Shown: positions 14,581 to 23,451 of the stretch, in pieces
How positions within the stretch are numbered: position 1 is the first letter of the stretch
How the letters are laid out: each line of letters opens with the position of its first letter
From: Chitinophagaceae bacterium UBA2793
GTDB lineage: Bacteria > Bacteroidota > Bacteroidia > Chitinophagales > Chitinophagaceae
Assembly: GCA_002352045.1 (NCBI GenBank)
Contig: DEHT01000015.1
Location: 1 to 37,071, forward strand
DNA: 37,071 nucleotides
Direction of reading: 5' to 3'
Program-made: the position numbers and the translations under genes
Notes under the pieces: model-generated
Database searches by the model: none
What the model saw: the letters and a program-made list of their open reading frames with translations, nothing else
What the model was told of the DNA's origin: nothing

Positions 14581-16761
14581 TTACAATTTCTTCAACCCCT
14601 TAGTATTTGCTTTATCTACCTCCATAATACTAATTGCATAGCCACCACCTTCGGCAGCCCATTGCTTTAGTTTTGATTTTTTACTCACCAACACTTTTTT
14701 TATTTCGTAGGCCTGTGGATTGGTTTTGTAATGTGCCGTTTTTGCATCGCTGTAAATTGTGGCTACATAAAATTTATCGGAATCTAAAAAATCAAAATCA
14801 ATGGTTGAAACCCGGCCTCCAACCACACCGGTAACATTGCCTACAAACCAATTGTTGCTACCTTTTGCTTTTCTTGCAACGGTAATAAAATCACCCGGCT
14901 CTGCTTCTAAGTATTTGCTATCATCCCAATCAACCGCCACATCTTTTATAAACTGAAATGCATCTAAAAATCGGTTGTAGTTTTCCGGCAGGTCGGCTGC
15001 CATTTGTAAAGGGCTGTACATAGTTACATACAATGCTAATTGATTAGCCAAAGTTGAATTTACATGAGAGTTATTGTTAGGATTAATTTTGCTTATATCC
15101 ATTTCAAAAATACCGGGAGTAAAGTCCATTGGTCCGCCAATTAAACGGGTAAAGGGCAATAGTGTTACATGGTTGGGTTTACTTCCGCCAAATGCCTGAA
15201 ACTCGGTGCCACGGGCACTTTCGTTTCCAATCATATTGGGCCAGGTACGATAAATGCCGGTAGGCCTGATGGCTTCATGTGCATTCACCATTATTTTGTA
15301 TTGAGCAGCTTTTTCTATTACATATTGATAATGATTTACCATCCATTGGTTGTAATGGTAATTGCCTAAAGGAACTATATCGCCAACATATCCGGTTTTA
15401 ACGGCATCATAATTATTTGCTTTCATAAATTTAAAAGCAGTGTCTAAGTGGCGTTCGTAATTTCTAACCGAACCCGAAGTTTCGTGGTGCATAATCATTT
15501 TTACCCCCTTGCTTTTAGCGTATTCTCTTATGCCTACTACATCAAAATCGGGATATGGAGTTACAAAGTCAAAAACTAAATCTTTGTGATAGCCAAACCA
15601 GTCTTCCCAACCTTCATTCCAGCCTTCAACTAATACGCCATCAAAACCATGTATTGAGGCAAAATCAATTAATTCTTTTACATGTGCAGTATTGGCGCCA
15701 TGCTTACCATTGGGTTTAAGTTTTGTAAAATCTGTTTGCCCCAATTTTATAGAAGGCACATCTTTTACTGCGGCAGTACCTTCTGTACCAAAGGGCACTC
15801 CATCGGTATATGCCCAGGTGCTTTTGCCGGTAATCATTTCCCACCATACACCTACGTATTTCACTGGTTTTATCCAGGAAACATCTTTTATCTTGTTGGG
15901 TTCATTTAAATTGATTGTCATGTTGGATGCTAAAATATCCCTCGCATCATCACTCACTATAATAGTTCTCCAGGGGCTTGTACAACTTGCCTGCAAAGTA
16001 CCTTTATCGCCTTTTGGATCGGGGGTTAACCAGGATTCAAAAACTAAATTTTTCTCATCAAGGTTTAAGTGCATGCAGGAATAGTCAATAAGGGCAGCTT
16101 CGTGCAAGTTTATGTAAATGCCCTCTGCTGTTTTCATCATTAAAGAAGTTTGCACAGCAGTTTCGGCAATAGCTGTTTGCGAAGCATTACTGCTTCGAGC
16201 TTCTTTATACTTTCCTTTTATTTCCGAAAGTTTTGATGTAGTGTAATCGTATTCCTGGGTATCGTAGTCGCCGCTAATCCAATAGGCGGTGTGGTCACCC
16301 GTCATGGCAAATTGTGTACGCTCTTCTTTTATTACAAAATGTAAAAGGTTTTTTTGCGCCGGGAATTCGTAGCGGAAACCTAAACCATCGTTAAACAAAC
16401 GGAATCGTATAATTAAATCTCTGTCGCCACTGCTTTGATGCAGGGTTACTGCCCACTCGTTGTATTGGTTTCTTATGTTTTTCCATTCGCCCCAAACCGG
16501 TTGCCAGGTTTCATCAAAAGGGTTGCTTTCAGAATTTTTTATACTAAATCCATTTAGGAAAGAATTTTTATCTTTTAACTCAATGCCCAGTTTGCTGGGT
16601 TTAATAACGGCTTTTCCTTTGTAATCTAATCTATAGTTGGGAGCGCCGTTGACATCTAAAGAAAATTGCATTCTAAATTTACCATCGGGCGACATTAATT
16701 CCTGCGCCATTAAAACAGCCCCAGAAAATAGCAATACAGTAAGGCAAACAAACTTTTTCAT
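14581..16761 (-). CDS. GH97 alpha-glucosidase, SusB-like inverting type
   Basis: 726 aa, close to the ~738 of SusB, with signal peptide MKKFVCLTVLLFSGAVLMAQ. The N-terminal beta-supersandwich (SPDGKFRMQFSLD), TIM barrel and C-terminal beta domain are all represented. By alignment from memory to SusB, Glu427 (MHHET) and Glu496 (NAHEA) match the base residues Glu439/Glu508, Glu514 (NESARG) a calcium ligand and Glu520 (GTEF) the general acid Glu532. KTGYVGD lacks the aspartate nucleophile of retaining GH97 enzymes. It should hydrolyse alpha-glucosidic bonds of malto-oligosaccharides in the periplasm. No SusC/SusD pair is nearby, so it is not part of an obvious polysaccharide-utilisation locus in this window. 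Confidence 0.93.
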   Translation of the reverse strand: MKKFVCLTVLLFSGAVLMAQELMSPDGKFRMQFSLDVNGAPNYRLDYKGKAVIKPSKLGIELKDKNSFLNGFSIKNSESNPFDETWQPVWGEWKNIRNQYNEWAVTLHQSSGDRDLIIRFRLFNDGLGFRYEFPAQKNLLHFVIKEERTQFAMTGDHTAYWISGDYDTQEYDYTTSKLSEIKGKYKEARSSNASQTAIAETAVQTSLMMKTAEGIYINLHEAALIDYSCMHLNLDEKNLVFESWLTPDPKGDKGTLQASCTSPWRTIIVSDDARDILASNMTINLNEPNKIKDVSWIKPVKYVGVWWEMITGKSTWAYTDGVPFGTEGTAAVKDVPSIKLGQTDFTKLKPNGKHGANTAHVKELIDFASIHGFDGVLVEGWNEGWEDWFGYHKDLVFDFVTPYPDFDVVGIREYAKSKGVKMIMHHETSGSVRNYERHLDTAFKFMKANNYDAVKTGYVGDIVPLGNYHYNQWMVNHYQYVIEKAAQYKIMVNAHEAIRPTGIYRTWPNMIGNESARGTEFQAFGGSKPNHVTLLPFTRLIGGPMDFTPGIFEMDISKINPNNNSHVNSTLANQLALYVTMYSPLQMAADLPENYNRFLDAFQFIKDVAVDWDDSKYLEAEPGDFITVARKAKGSNNWFVGNVTGVVGGRVSTIDFDFLDSDKFYVATIYSDAKTAHYKTNPQAYEIKKVLVSKKSKLKQWAAEGGGYAISIMEVDKANTKGLKKL

Positions 16762-17079
16762 AAACTAAATTTTAAAACACAGCAAAAGTATAACAAGCCT
16801 GCTATACAATTTAATGTGTAATTTTTACATTATTATCAAAGTTAGTGAAATGAGTATAAAATAATCTTGAAAAATAAACTCAATATATTCTGTTCGTTTT
16901 ATTAACCCGTTGATCTTCTTTTATATTGATAAAACCTGATTTCTAAAAGAGCAACTATGGTTTATAAGTGTTTAAAAAAAATCTGGGAATATTCAAAAAA
17001 ATATAAATCAGGTTGAATTAGGTGATTGCGATATTTCAGTTTATTTTCGCACCTCGTTAAAAACATAAAAAATAATCCT
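16762..17079. other. divergent intergenic region upstream of purA and GH97 gene
   Basis: 318 bp, AT-rich. TATTTTCG at 17042-17049 matches the -7 consensus at seven of eight bases and lies 31 bases before the purA start, but no well-spaced -33 box was found. An in-frame ATG at 17026 would extend PurA by 18 residues that do not resemble the family. Confidence 0.4.
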
Positions 17080-18342
17080 ATGGTTGATGTTATTTTGGGC
17101 TTACAATGGGGCGATGAGGGCAAAGGAAAAATAGTAGATTTTTTTGCAAAAGACTATGATTTGATAGCCCGTTTTCAGGGAGGCCCAAATGCCGGTCATA
17201 CTTTGTATGTAGGCGATAAAAAGGTAGTACTTCACCAAATACCCAGTGGTATATTTCATGAAGAAAAAACAAATTTAATTGGCAATGGAGTAGTGTTGGA
17301 TGCAGTTACGCTTCGTAAAGAATGCGATGCAGTGGCAGCTTTGGGTGTAAACTATAAAAAGAATTTATACATTAGCGAACGTACTCACTTAATTTTACCA
17401 ACGCATAGGGCTTTAGATAAAGCAAGCGAGCAATCAAAAGGCGAAGAAAAAATTGGCAGCACTTTAAAAGGTATTGGGCCAACCTATATGGATAAAACCG
17501 GTAGAAATGGTTTGCGTGTAGGCGATTTGCTCGATAAAAATTTTACCACCCAATACATTAAACTTCGTTTAAAACACCAGCGCCTGCTCGACAACTTTGG
17601 CTTTCATGAAGATATTACTGCATGGGAAGAAGAGTTTTTTGAGGCAGTAGAATTTTTGAGAACTTTCAAAATTGTAAATGGCGAATATTTTTTAAACGAA
17701 AAGCTGGCTCTGGGCCAAAGAGTATTGGCAGAAGGGGCGCAAGGCAGTATGTTGGATGTAGATTTTGGAACATTTCCTTTTGTTACCAGTAGCAATACCA
17801 TTACAGCCGGTGTATGTTCGGGCTTAGGAGTAGCTCCACAAAAAATTAAAGAAGTAATAGGTATCACCAAGGCTTATTGTACAAGAGTAGGCGGAGGCCC
17901 TTTCCCCACAGAGCTATTGGATGAAACTGGTGATTATTTACGCAATGCAGGAAATGAATTTGGAAGTACCACCGGAAGACCCCGCCGATGCGGCTGGATT
18001 GACGGAATTGCACTGCAATTTGCTTGCATGATTAACGGCGTTACTCAATTAGTAATGACAAAGGCTGATATTTTAGATGGATTAGACGAATTGAAAGTAT
18101 GCAATGGGTACAAAATAGATGGAGAAGAGAAGAACTTTATCCCTTTCCAAATGAATAAAGTAAACATTGAGCCTCAATACCAATCATTAGAAGGCTGGAA
18201 AACAGATATTAGTGCCATTTCTAATTTTGAATCAATGCCACCGGCAATGAAAACATATATTGATTATTTAAACAACTTAATTAAGGTTCCTGTAAAATAC
18301 ATAAGCAATGGCCCTGGCAGGGAGCAAATTGTAGTTGTGTAA
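17080..18342 (+). CDS. purA: adenylosuccinate synthetase
   Basis: 420 aa; makes adenylosuccinate from IMP, aspartate and GTP, the first committed step to AMP. I place the start at 17080, because the protein then begins MVDVILGLQWGDEGKGK, the canonical N-terminus. Asp12 and His40 (GGPNAGHT) correspond to the catalytic Asp13/His41 of the E. coli enzyme. Also visible are GIGPTYMDKTGR, EGAQGSMLDVDFGTFPFVTSS and the GTP-base region late in the protein. An acidic small protein gene follows 79 bp downstream on the same strand. Confidence 0.97.
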   Translation: MVDVILGLQWGDEGKGKIVDFFAKDYDLIARFQGGPNAGHTLYVGDKKVVLHQIPSGIFHEEKTNLIGNGVVLDAVTLRKECDAVAALGVNYKKNLYISERTHLILPTHRALDKASEQSKGEEKIGSTLKGIGPTYMDKTGRNGLRVGDLLDKNFTTQYIKLRLKHQRLLDNFGFHEDITAWEEEFFEAVEFLRTFKIVNGEYFLNEKLALGQRVLAEGAQGSMLDVDFGTFPFVTSSNTITAGVCSGLGVAPQKIKEVIGITKAYCTRVGGGPFPTELLDETGDYLRNAGNEFGSTTGRPRRCGWIDGIALQFACMINGVTQLVMTKADILDGLDELKVCNGYKIDGEEKNFIPFQMNKVNIEPQYQSLEGWKTDISAISNFESMPPAMKTYIDYLNNLIKVPVKYISNGPGREQIVVV

Positions 18343-18421
18343 AAATCACAAAAAAAATAATTGAAAAAATTTGGCTAATTAAAAATCCTTTGGAAATTTT
18401 ACAGTATTAATATCTACGAGC

Positions 18422-18847
18422 ATGGCAACTAAACCCGGTAACGAAAAAAAAACAAGCGCAAAAAAAACTGCGGCTACTGATGAACCAATAATGAAAGGTC
18501 CTGCAAAATCAAAAAATGAAGAAGAGGATGAGGATGATTTTGAAGAAGAGGAAGATGTAAAGTCTAAAACATCTAAAGGCAAGGGGTCATCAAAAAAGAA
18601 AAGCGATGATGATGACGATGAGGAGGAAGAAGAAGCAGAAGACGATTGGAATAAGGCAGAAGAAGACGATAATTGGGATCCCGACTTTGAAGAATTTGAT
18701 ATGCCTAAATCAAAAGGAAAAAAATCGGGCGGAAAAAAATCATCGGATGAAGAGGAAGACGATTTAAAAATGGATGATGATTTTAAAGAGTTTGGTTTAT
18801 TTGATGATGATGGTGGCGGTGGATTTGATGACGATGATGATTATTAA
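18422..18847 (+). CDS. highly acidic low-complexity protein, conserved hypothetical
   Basis: 141 aa, with alternating Lys/Ser/Gly-rich and Asp/Glu-rich blocks and almost no hydrophobic residues until two short islands. One is DWNKAEEDDNWDPDFEEFDMPKSK (about 78-101) and the other is DDFKEFGLFDD (about 119-129). A basic N-terminus (TKPGNEKKTSAKKTA) precedes acidic runs. It is probably disordered; the two islands with aromatic residues are the likely conserved or binding parts. It sits between purA and pabB (8-bp gap to the pabB GTG). The reverse strand of this gene also looks open but encodes poly-Ser. Function unknown; chromatin-like or scaffold roles would be speculation. Confidence 0.75.
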   Translation: MATKPGNEKKTSAKKTAATDEPIMKGPAKSKNEEEDEDDFEEEEDVKSKTSKGKGSSKKKSDDDDDEEEEEAEDDWNKAEEDDNWDPDFEEFDMPKSKGKKSGGKKSSDEEEDDLKMDDDFKEFGLFDDDGGGGFDDDDDY

Positions 18848-18855
18848 ACTTAGCA

Positions 18856-20136
18856 GTGCAATCAAAACAATTTACAGTTAACAACTATAATAGTTTTAAA
18901 AACAAAATGCTGAATTGGGCAAACCGATTCAGCATTTTTTGTTTGCTCGATAATAATCATTACAATTTTGAAACTCCTGCTTTTGAATGTATGCTGGCAG
19001 CAGGCTCTAAAAGGTCAATAGAACTGCAAGAAGGCAATGCTATTCAAAGCCTTCAATCTTTTTTTGAACAAAAACCCTCCTGGTTGTTCGGCCATTTGGG
19101 ATACAATTTAAAAAATGAAATAGAGCAATTAATATCAACCAAAAAGGCCCCTATAGATTTTGGAAACGGTTTCTTTTTTGAACCTCAATGCTTACTTCAA
19201 TTAAATGAAACTACCGTAAATATTTATGCCGATGGAGAAGAGCAAAAAATTTTCGACCACATTTGTTCCTTAGAAGAACAGGAAGTGCAAGAAGAAGTAG
19301 AAAAAATACAGGTTCAAAAAGTATTGAACAAAGAAAGTTATATTGAAATAATTAAAAAACTTTTAGCACATATAAAGCGTGGCGATTGCTATGAAATAAA
19401 TTTTTGCCAGCCTTTTTTTGCAAATAATGTAAGTATAAACCCGGTATCAATCTATAAACGATTGGTTCTTCAATCGCCGGTTCCATTTGCCGCATTGTAC
19501 AAAATCAACAATGCTTACTGTATTTGTGCCAGTCCGGAAAGGTATCTTAAAAAAACCGGACAGGAGTTAATATCCCAACCCATAAAAGGCACCAGTCAAC
19601 GAAATCATTCTAATGCACAACAAGATGAAGCCAATGCCAATTATTTAAAACAGAGCCAAAAGGAAAAAAGTGAAAATGTAATGGTGGTTGACCTGGTTCG
19701 AAACGATTTAAGCCGGGTTTGTGAAGAAGGTTCAGTTTATGTAAAAGAACTGTTTGGCATTTACAGTTTTCCGCAGGTACATCAAATGATTAGTACCGTT
19801 GCAGGAAATTTAAAAACTAATTTGCCTTTTACCGAAGCTATTAAAGCAAGCTTTCCAATGGGTTCTATGACGGGTGCTCCCAAAAAAAGAGTAATGGAAT
19901 TAATAGAGCAATACGAGCCGGTTGGCCGTGGATTGTTTTCCGGTTCTATTGGCTATATTAATCCAAAAGCCGACTTTGATTTTAATGTAGTGATAAGAAG
20001 TATTTTTTATAATGCAGAGGAAAAATTACTTTCTTTCTCAGCCGGCAGCGGCATTACTTTTTACAGCGAGCCGGAAAAAGAATATGAAGAGTGTTTAATG
20101 AAAGTAGAGGCAATAGAAAAAGTACTAAGCGGCTAA
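18856..20136 (+). CDS. pabB: aminodeoxychorismate synthase component I
   Basis: 426-aa chorismate-binding enzyme forming 4-amino-4-deoxychorismate for folate. The PIKGT motif with Lys244 is the PabB signature (TrpE has PIAGT). SPERYLK, VVDLVRNDLSR, FPQVHQMISTVAG, MGSMTGAPKKRVMELIE and the closing SAGSGI support the family. The start is GTG at 18856, eight bases after the preceding stop; an internal ATG at 18907 is the alternative. That ATG lies inside a perfect 12-bp inverted repeat followed by T residues, so regulation at this point is possible. The gene ends one base from the stop of the convergent transglycosylase gene. No glutaminase (pabA) is adjacent. Confidence 0.92.
   Translation: MQSKQFTVNNYNSFKNKMLNWANRFSIFCLLDNNHYNFETPAFECMLAAGSKRSIELQEGNAIQSLQSFFEQKPSWLFGHLGYNLKNEIEQLISTKKAPIDFGNGFFFEPQCLLQLNETTVNIYADGEEQKIFDHICSLEEQEVQEEVEKIQVQKVLNKESYIEIIKKLLAHIKRGDCYEINFCQPFFANNVSINPVSIYKRLVLQSPVPFAALYKINNAYCICASPERYLKKTGQELISQPIKGTSQRNHSNAQQDEANANYLKQSQKEKSENVMVVDLVRNDLSRVCEEGSVYVKELFGIYSFPQVHQMISTVAGNLKTNLPFTEAIKASFPMGSMTGAPKKRVMELIEQYEPVGRGLFSGSIGYINPKADFDFNVVIRSIFYNAEEKLLSFSAGSGITFYSEPEKEYEECLMKVEAIEKVLSG
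18904..18940 (+). promoter_or_regulatory. terminator-like hairpin inside the pabB 5' coding region
   Basis: AAAATGCTGAAT (18904-18915) and ATTCAGCATTTT (18927-18938) are exact reverse complements around an 11-base loop, and Ts continue to 18940. It lies 57 bases after the acidic-protein stop and within codons 17-29 of pabB when read from GTG. It could be a terminator for the upstream genes, an attenuator, or chance. Confidence 0.55.
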
Positions 20137-20137
20137 A

Positions 20138-21325
20138 TTATTTTGATTTCTTTTTTGCCCCTCGTTGATATTTTTGAGGATACACGGTTTTGTTTTCCGG
20201 TATATTATAATCGCCCAAATAGTACTGCACACATTCATTTAATATTTGGTATTTGTTGGTAAGAAATAATTGCATTTTATCACCGGGTAAAATTAGTTCG
20301 TATTGACCGTTATCCTGCAAGCCCTGGTCAAAACCGGGGTTGTAGCGATTAAACGCAGCAATATCCATCGAAATGTTTTTTGCAATTATCAACGAATTGT
20401 ATTTACCGGAAATGTTTTGTTTTTCTGCCTGCTCCATTTCTGCAACAGAAAGTATCGGCTTTCGATCGTAAGGATTGGAGCCACCAACTAGTGCAATACC
20501 ATTATTAATATTTGCAGTACCGGTAGTTACGCCTCCTTGCCCTTCCATTACATAGTGAGTGGCAATAAATTTTTTCACATGGTTGCGGCTTTCTTGCGGC
20601 AAATAATATTGAAGATTCCAAAAATTTTTGCTGCCGCTTTTTTTCATGGCACTATATACTCTACCAGGTCCGCCGTTGTATGCTGCTATCACCAACAGCC
20701 AGTCTTTGTTCATTTGTTTATACAGCGTAAGCAGGTAGCGGGCCGCAGCATGGGTGCTTTTATAATAATCTCTTCTTTCGTCATAAGATGCATTTACTAC
20801 AAGGCCATAATCACGGGCTGTATAGGGCATAAATTGCCAGGGGCCACCGGCACCCACCCAACTGGTAGCAGCCGTACTCAAATTGCTTTCAATTACAGCC
20901 AAATATTTTAATTCTTTTGGTAAGCCGTATTGCGAAAATATATTGTCAATTAAATTGAAGTAAGGGGTACCCCAGCTTTTCATGCCCAGCAAATGTTTGC
21001 TATATCGGCGAAGGTAATCCTGCATATAACTTTCGGCATGAGGATTTACCTGGCTTGAATAAGGTAGTTTGGGATTATATGCAAACGATGAAAAAAGATT
21101 TTTAAATCCATAGCGGGTAAGCTGGCTGAAATATTCAACCTTATCTTGCTTTGGCATTTTTTTTTGAGCTACTATTTCGTCAATCAACTCATTTTCTGCA
21201 AGGGTGTCTTTTGCAGTTAATGTAGCTCCCGGTAATATTATTTCAGAAGCAGGCACTTGCTGTGCATACACAGCGTTATTGCTCCATGCAAAAAAGAAAA
21301 AAATTATGCCGAAGAATTGTTTCAT
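20138..21325 (-). CDS. lytic murein transglycosylase (MltD/Slt-like)
   Basis: 395 aa with signal peptide (cleavage near VYAQQ). The SLT domain spans about residues 120-260. The catalytic Glu is Glu146 in AVIESNLS, followed by GAGGPWQFMP and AAYNGGPGRV, the standard lysozyme-like motifs. It cleaves peptidoglycan to 1,6-anhydromuropeptides in the periplasm. After the domain, residues about 310-370 (YNSLIIAKN..FNRYNPGF..LPGDKM) resemble a degenerate LysM-like module. The C-terminus is basic (RGAKKKSK). The start lies one base after the gatA stop, so it is co-transcribed with gatA. The 3' end abuts pabB with a one-base gap and no room for a terminator. Confidence 0.9.
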   Translation of the reverse strand: MKQFFGIIFFFFAWSNNAVYAQQVPASEIILPGATLTAKDTLAENELIDEIVAQKKMPKQDKVEYFSQLTRYGFKNLFSSFAYNPKLPYSSQVNPHAESYMQDYLRRYSKHLLGMKSWGTPYFNLIDNIFSQYGLPKELKYLAVIESNLSTAATSWVGAGGPWQFMPYTARDYGLVVNASYDERRDYYKSTHAAARYLLTLYKQMNKDWLLVIAAYNGGPGRVYSAMKKSGSKNFWNLQYYLPQESRNHVKKFIATHYVMEGQGGVTTGTANINNGIALVGGSNPYDRKPILSVAEMEQAEKQNISGKYNSLIIAKNISMDIAAFNRYNPGFDQGLQDNGQYELILPGDKMQLFLTNKYQILNECVQYYLGDYNIPENKTVYPQKYQRGAKKKSK

Positions 21326-21326
21326 T

Positions 21327-22778
21327 TTAATTTGGGTTCTCCTTGGAATAATTTTCCAGGAGATGCTTTGATATGCCCAGCAAAGTTAATTCATTCCCTC
21401 TTTTGGTAAGTACCTGTAGCCCAAAGGGCATGTTATTGCTATGTGAAAACAATGGCAAAGAAATTCCCGGAACTCCGGTTAGGTTTGCCAAAACGGTATA
21501 AATATCTGCCAAATAAACGGCAATAGGGTCTTTAACCGATTTGCCAAATTCAAAAGCTGTTTCGGGGCTATTGGGCAAAAGAATGGCATCGTAATTGGCA
21601 AAAATGGTTTCCATTTTATTAACCAGCATGGTCCGTATTTTTTGCGCTTTGCTATAATAGGCATCGTAGTAGCCGGTACTTAATACAAAAGTGCCCAACA
21701 TTATTCTTCGCTTTACCTCAATGCCAAACCCTTCAGTACGGTTGTTTCTGTAAAATTCTTCCAGGTTGGTTGGTTGAATTTCGCTTTGATGGCCATAGCG
21801 CACTCCATCGTACCTGCTTAGGTTGCTGCTTGCTTCTGCAGTGGTAAGTACATAATAAGAAGGTACAATTAAATCTATCAAATCAAAATCTATTTCATCC
21901 ACCGTATGCCCGTTTGCTTTTAAATTATTGGCAAGCGTTTTTATTTTTTCACTTATTTCTTTATCAATAGAAGCATGGCCAAAGGCTTGTGGGAAATAGC
22001 AAAAACGGTATTTTTTTTCCTTTTGATTTTTGATGGGGTAGAGGCCTGTTGCAGGTTTTGCAAACATTGTACTGTCTTTTTCATCGGGCTTACTCATTAT
22101 TTCAAGCAGCAAAGCAACATCATCTATATTTTTTCCAAAAATTCCAATTTGGTCAAATGATGATGCATACGCTAATAACCCATAACGGGAGAGTTGTCCG
22201 TAAGAAGGTTTTAAACCAATGATTCCACAAAAGTCAGCAGGCTGCCTTACCGAACCGCCGGTATCGCTCCCCAAACTTAACATGCATAATCCGGCTTGTG
22301 CAGCTACGGCACTTCCTCCCGAAGACCCGCCGGGAACTCTTGTATTGTCTTTTGCATTCAAAACTTTGCCGTACGCAGAGTTTTCATTGCTGCTGCCCAT
22401 GGCAAACTCATCGCAGTTGCAATTTCCTATAATGATGGCATCTTCGTCTATTAGATGCTGTAAGGCTGTTGCTGTATATAAAGAATGAAAATTGTTTAAA
22501 ATTCTTGATGCCGCAGTTACCCGATGGCCTTTGTAGCAGATAACATCTTTAATGGCTATCACTACACCATGAAGCAGTTTGATGGGCTCCCCTGCTTTTC
22601 GTTTTTCATCCAGTTCTTTTGCCTTTTGCAATGCTTCTGTTTGGTACACTTCTACAAAAGCATTGAGATGAACATTTTTATTTATTTCATTAAGATAATG
22701 TTCAACTACATCTGTGCAGGTGGTTATCTTGTTTTTTAATTGTTGATGATAGGCCGGTATAGACTGGAATGAAAACAT
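21327..22778 (-). CDS. gatA: Asp-tRNA(Asn)/Glu-tRNA(Gln) amidotransferase subunit A
   Basis: 483 aa; glutaminase subunit of GatCAB, which converts mischarged Glu-tRNA(Gln) or Asp-tRNA(Asn). The amidase triad is visible at the spacing of the Staphylococcus enzyme: Lys77 (AIKD), cis-Ser152 (GGSSGGS) and nucleophile Ser176 (DTGGSVRQP). The C-terminal LTGVPGISLPL also fits. gatB and gatC are not adjacent. It is the first gene of a pair with the transglycosylase. A strong hairpin separates it from tatA. Confidence 0.96.
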   Translation of the reverse strand: MFSFQSIPAYHQQLKNKITTCTDVVEHYLNEINKNVHLNAFVEVYQTEALQKAKELDEKRKAGEPIKLLHGVVIAIKDVICYKGHRVTAASRILNNFHSLYTATALQHLIDEDAIIIGNCNCDEFAMGSSNENSAYGKVLNAKDNTRVPGGSSGGSAVAAQAGLCMLSLGSDTGGSVRQPADFCGIIGLKPSYGQLSRYGLLAYASSFDQIGIFGKNIDDVALLLEIMSKPDEKDSTMFAKPATGLYPIKNQKEKKYRFCYFPQAFGHASIDKEISEKIKTLANNLKANGHTVDEIDFDLIDLIVPSYYVLTTAEASSNLSRYDGVRYGHQSEIQPTNLEEFYRNNRTEGFGIEVKRRIMLGTFVLSTGYYDAYYSKAQKIRTMLVNKMETIFANYDAILLPNSPETAFEFGKSVKDPIAVYLADIYTVLANLTGVPGISLPLFSHSNNMPFGLQVLTKRGNELTLLGISKHLLENYSKENPN

Positions 22779-22809
22779 TTAGCTGAGTGCTTGTTGTAGC
22801 TTAAAAATA

Positions 22810-22859
22810 AGCCGGAGTGAACAGGGGTAAACTGTCAACTCCGGCTGAGAATTTTTTTT
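22810..22859. terminator. bidirectional Rho-independent terminator between tatA and gatA
   Basis: AGCCGGAGT (22810-22818) pairs with ACTCCGGCT (22838-22846); an inner ACAG/CTGT stem tightens the loop. On the minus strand the stem is followed by TATTTTT (end of tatA). On the plus strand T8 follows. Confidence 0.8.
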
Positions 22860-22871
22860 GAACAGGTGTTA

Positions 22872-23117
22872 TTAAGATTCCTGTTTGGTAACAATGGTAG
22901 ATTGGGAATTGGGTTTTTCCTTCATTCCTTCTTCTATTTCACTTTTTACGGTGTCTTTTGCATCTTTAAATTCACGCATACCTCTACCAATACCTCTCAT
23001 AAGCTCAGGAATTTTTTTACCTCCGAATAGTAATAAAACTACTAAAACAATCAAAATCCATTCGCCTCCACCCGGAAGTGAAAATAATAATACCTGGTTA
23101 ATCATATTCAAAAACAT
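22872..23117 (-). CDS. tatA: Sec-independent protein translocase subunit TatA/E
   Basis: 81 aa, typical for TatA. A short N-terminal stretch is followed by one membrane helix (about 18-33, WILIVLVVLLLFGG), the conserved FGGKKIPEL hinge, an amphipathic helix (RGIGRGMREFKDA) and a charged tail. It forms the pore of twin-arginine export of folded proteins. tatC is not in the window. Met5 is an alternative start. TATCTTTA upstream is a -7-like element at seven of eight positions. It is followed by the terminator at 22810-22859. Confidence 0.92.
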   Translation of the reverse strand: MFLNMINQVLLFSLPGGGEWILIVLVVLLLFGGKKIPELMRGIGRGMREFKDAKDTVKSEIEEGMKEKPNSQSTIVTKQES

Positions 23118-23206
23118 GGTTGATAATTTAGAGTGTAAAGATAAACCATTTTGACCATCTGCTACAACAAAGGTTTATTGCACAGGTATAAGGGTTACAA
23201 AACAAA

Positions 23207-23338
23207 TTACCTCACATACCTCCCGCATTTGGCTTTTCCGTTTGCAGCTTCATACGGACTGATACCTCGGGCGCATGAACTTAAATAAAGTGCTGCCGAA
23301 AATACGGCAATACAAAGCAATAGTTGTTTGTTCTTCAT
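23207..23338 (-). CDS. small lipoprotein, 43 aa
   Basis: An ATG at 23338 opens a 43-codon frame starting MKNKQLLLCIAVFSAALYL, with lipobox LSSC (Cys22) and a mature peptide of 22 residues beginning CARGISPYEAANGKAKCGR. It has the exact architecture of a lipoprotein: basic n-region, hydrophobic h-region, lipobox. I recall similar tiny Bacteroidota lipoproteins with a GISPYEAANG-like mature part, but no function. It lies between the rplS terminator and tatA. It is short enough to be skipped by most gene callers. Confidence 0.7.
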   Translation of the reverse strand: MKNKQLLLCIAVFSAALYLSSCARGISPYEAANGKAKCGRYVR

Positions 23339-23451
23339 AAATGAAAATTGTGGTTTGAGGTTAAGAAATAAGTAAACGTAAAAGTAAAATCTATAGAGGT
23401 ATCAATTGTGGATTCTAAAAATAGGAAAAAAAGCTAATACCCAAACATTTT

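Noticed and set aside
14581..16761. GH97 gene as part of a polysaccharide-utilisation locus
   Set aside because: No SusC, SusD, regulator or further glycosidase lies within the flanking genes in this window.
18379..18582. Serine-rich minus-strand frame opposite the acidic protein
   Set aside because: Poly-Ser is simply the reverse complement of the GAT/GAA-rich acidic codons.
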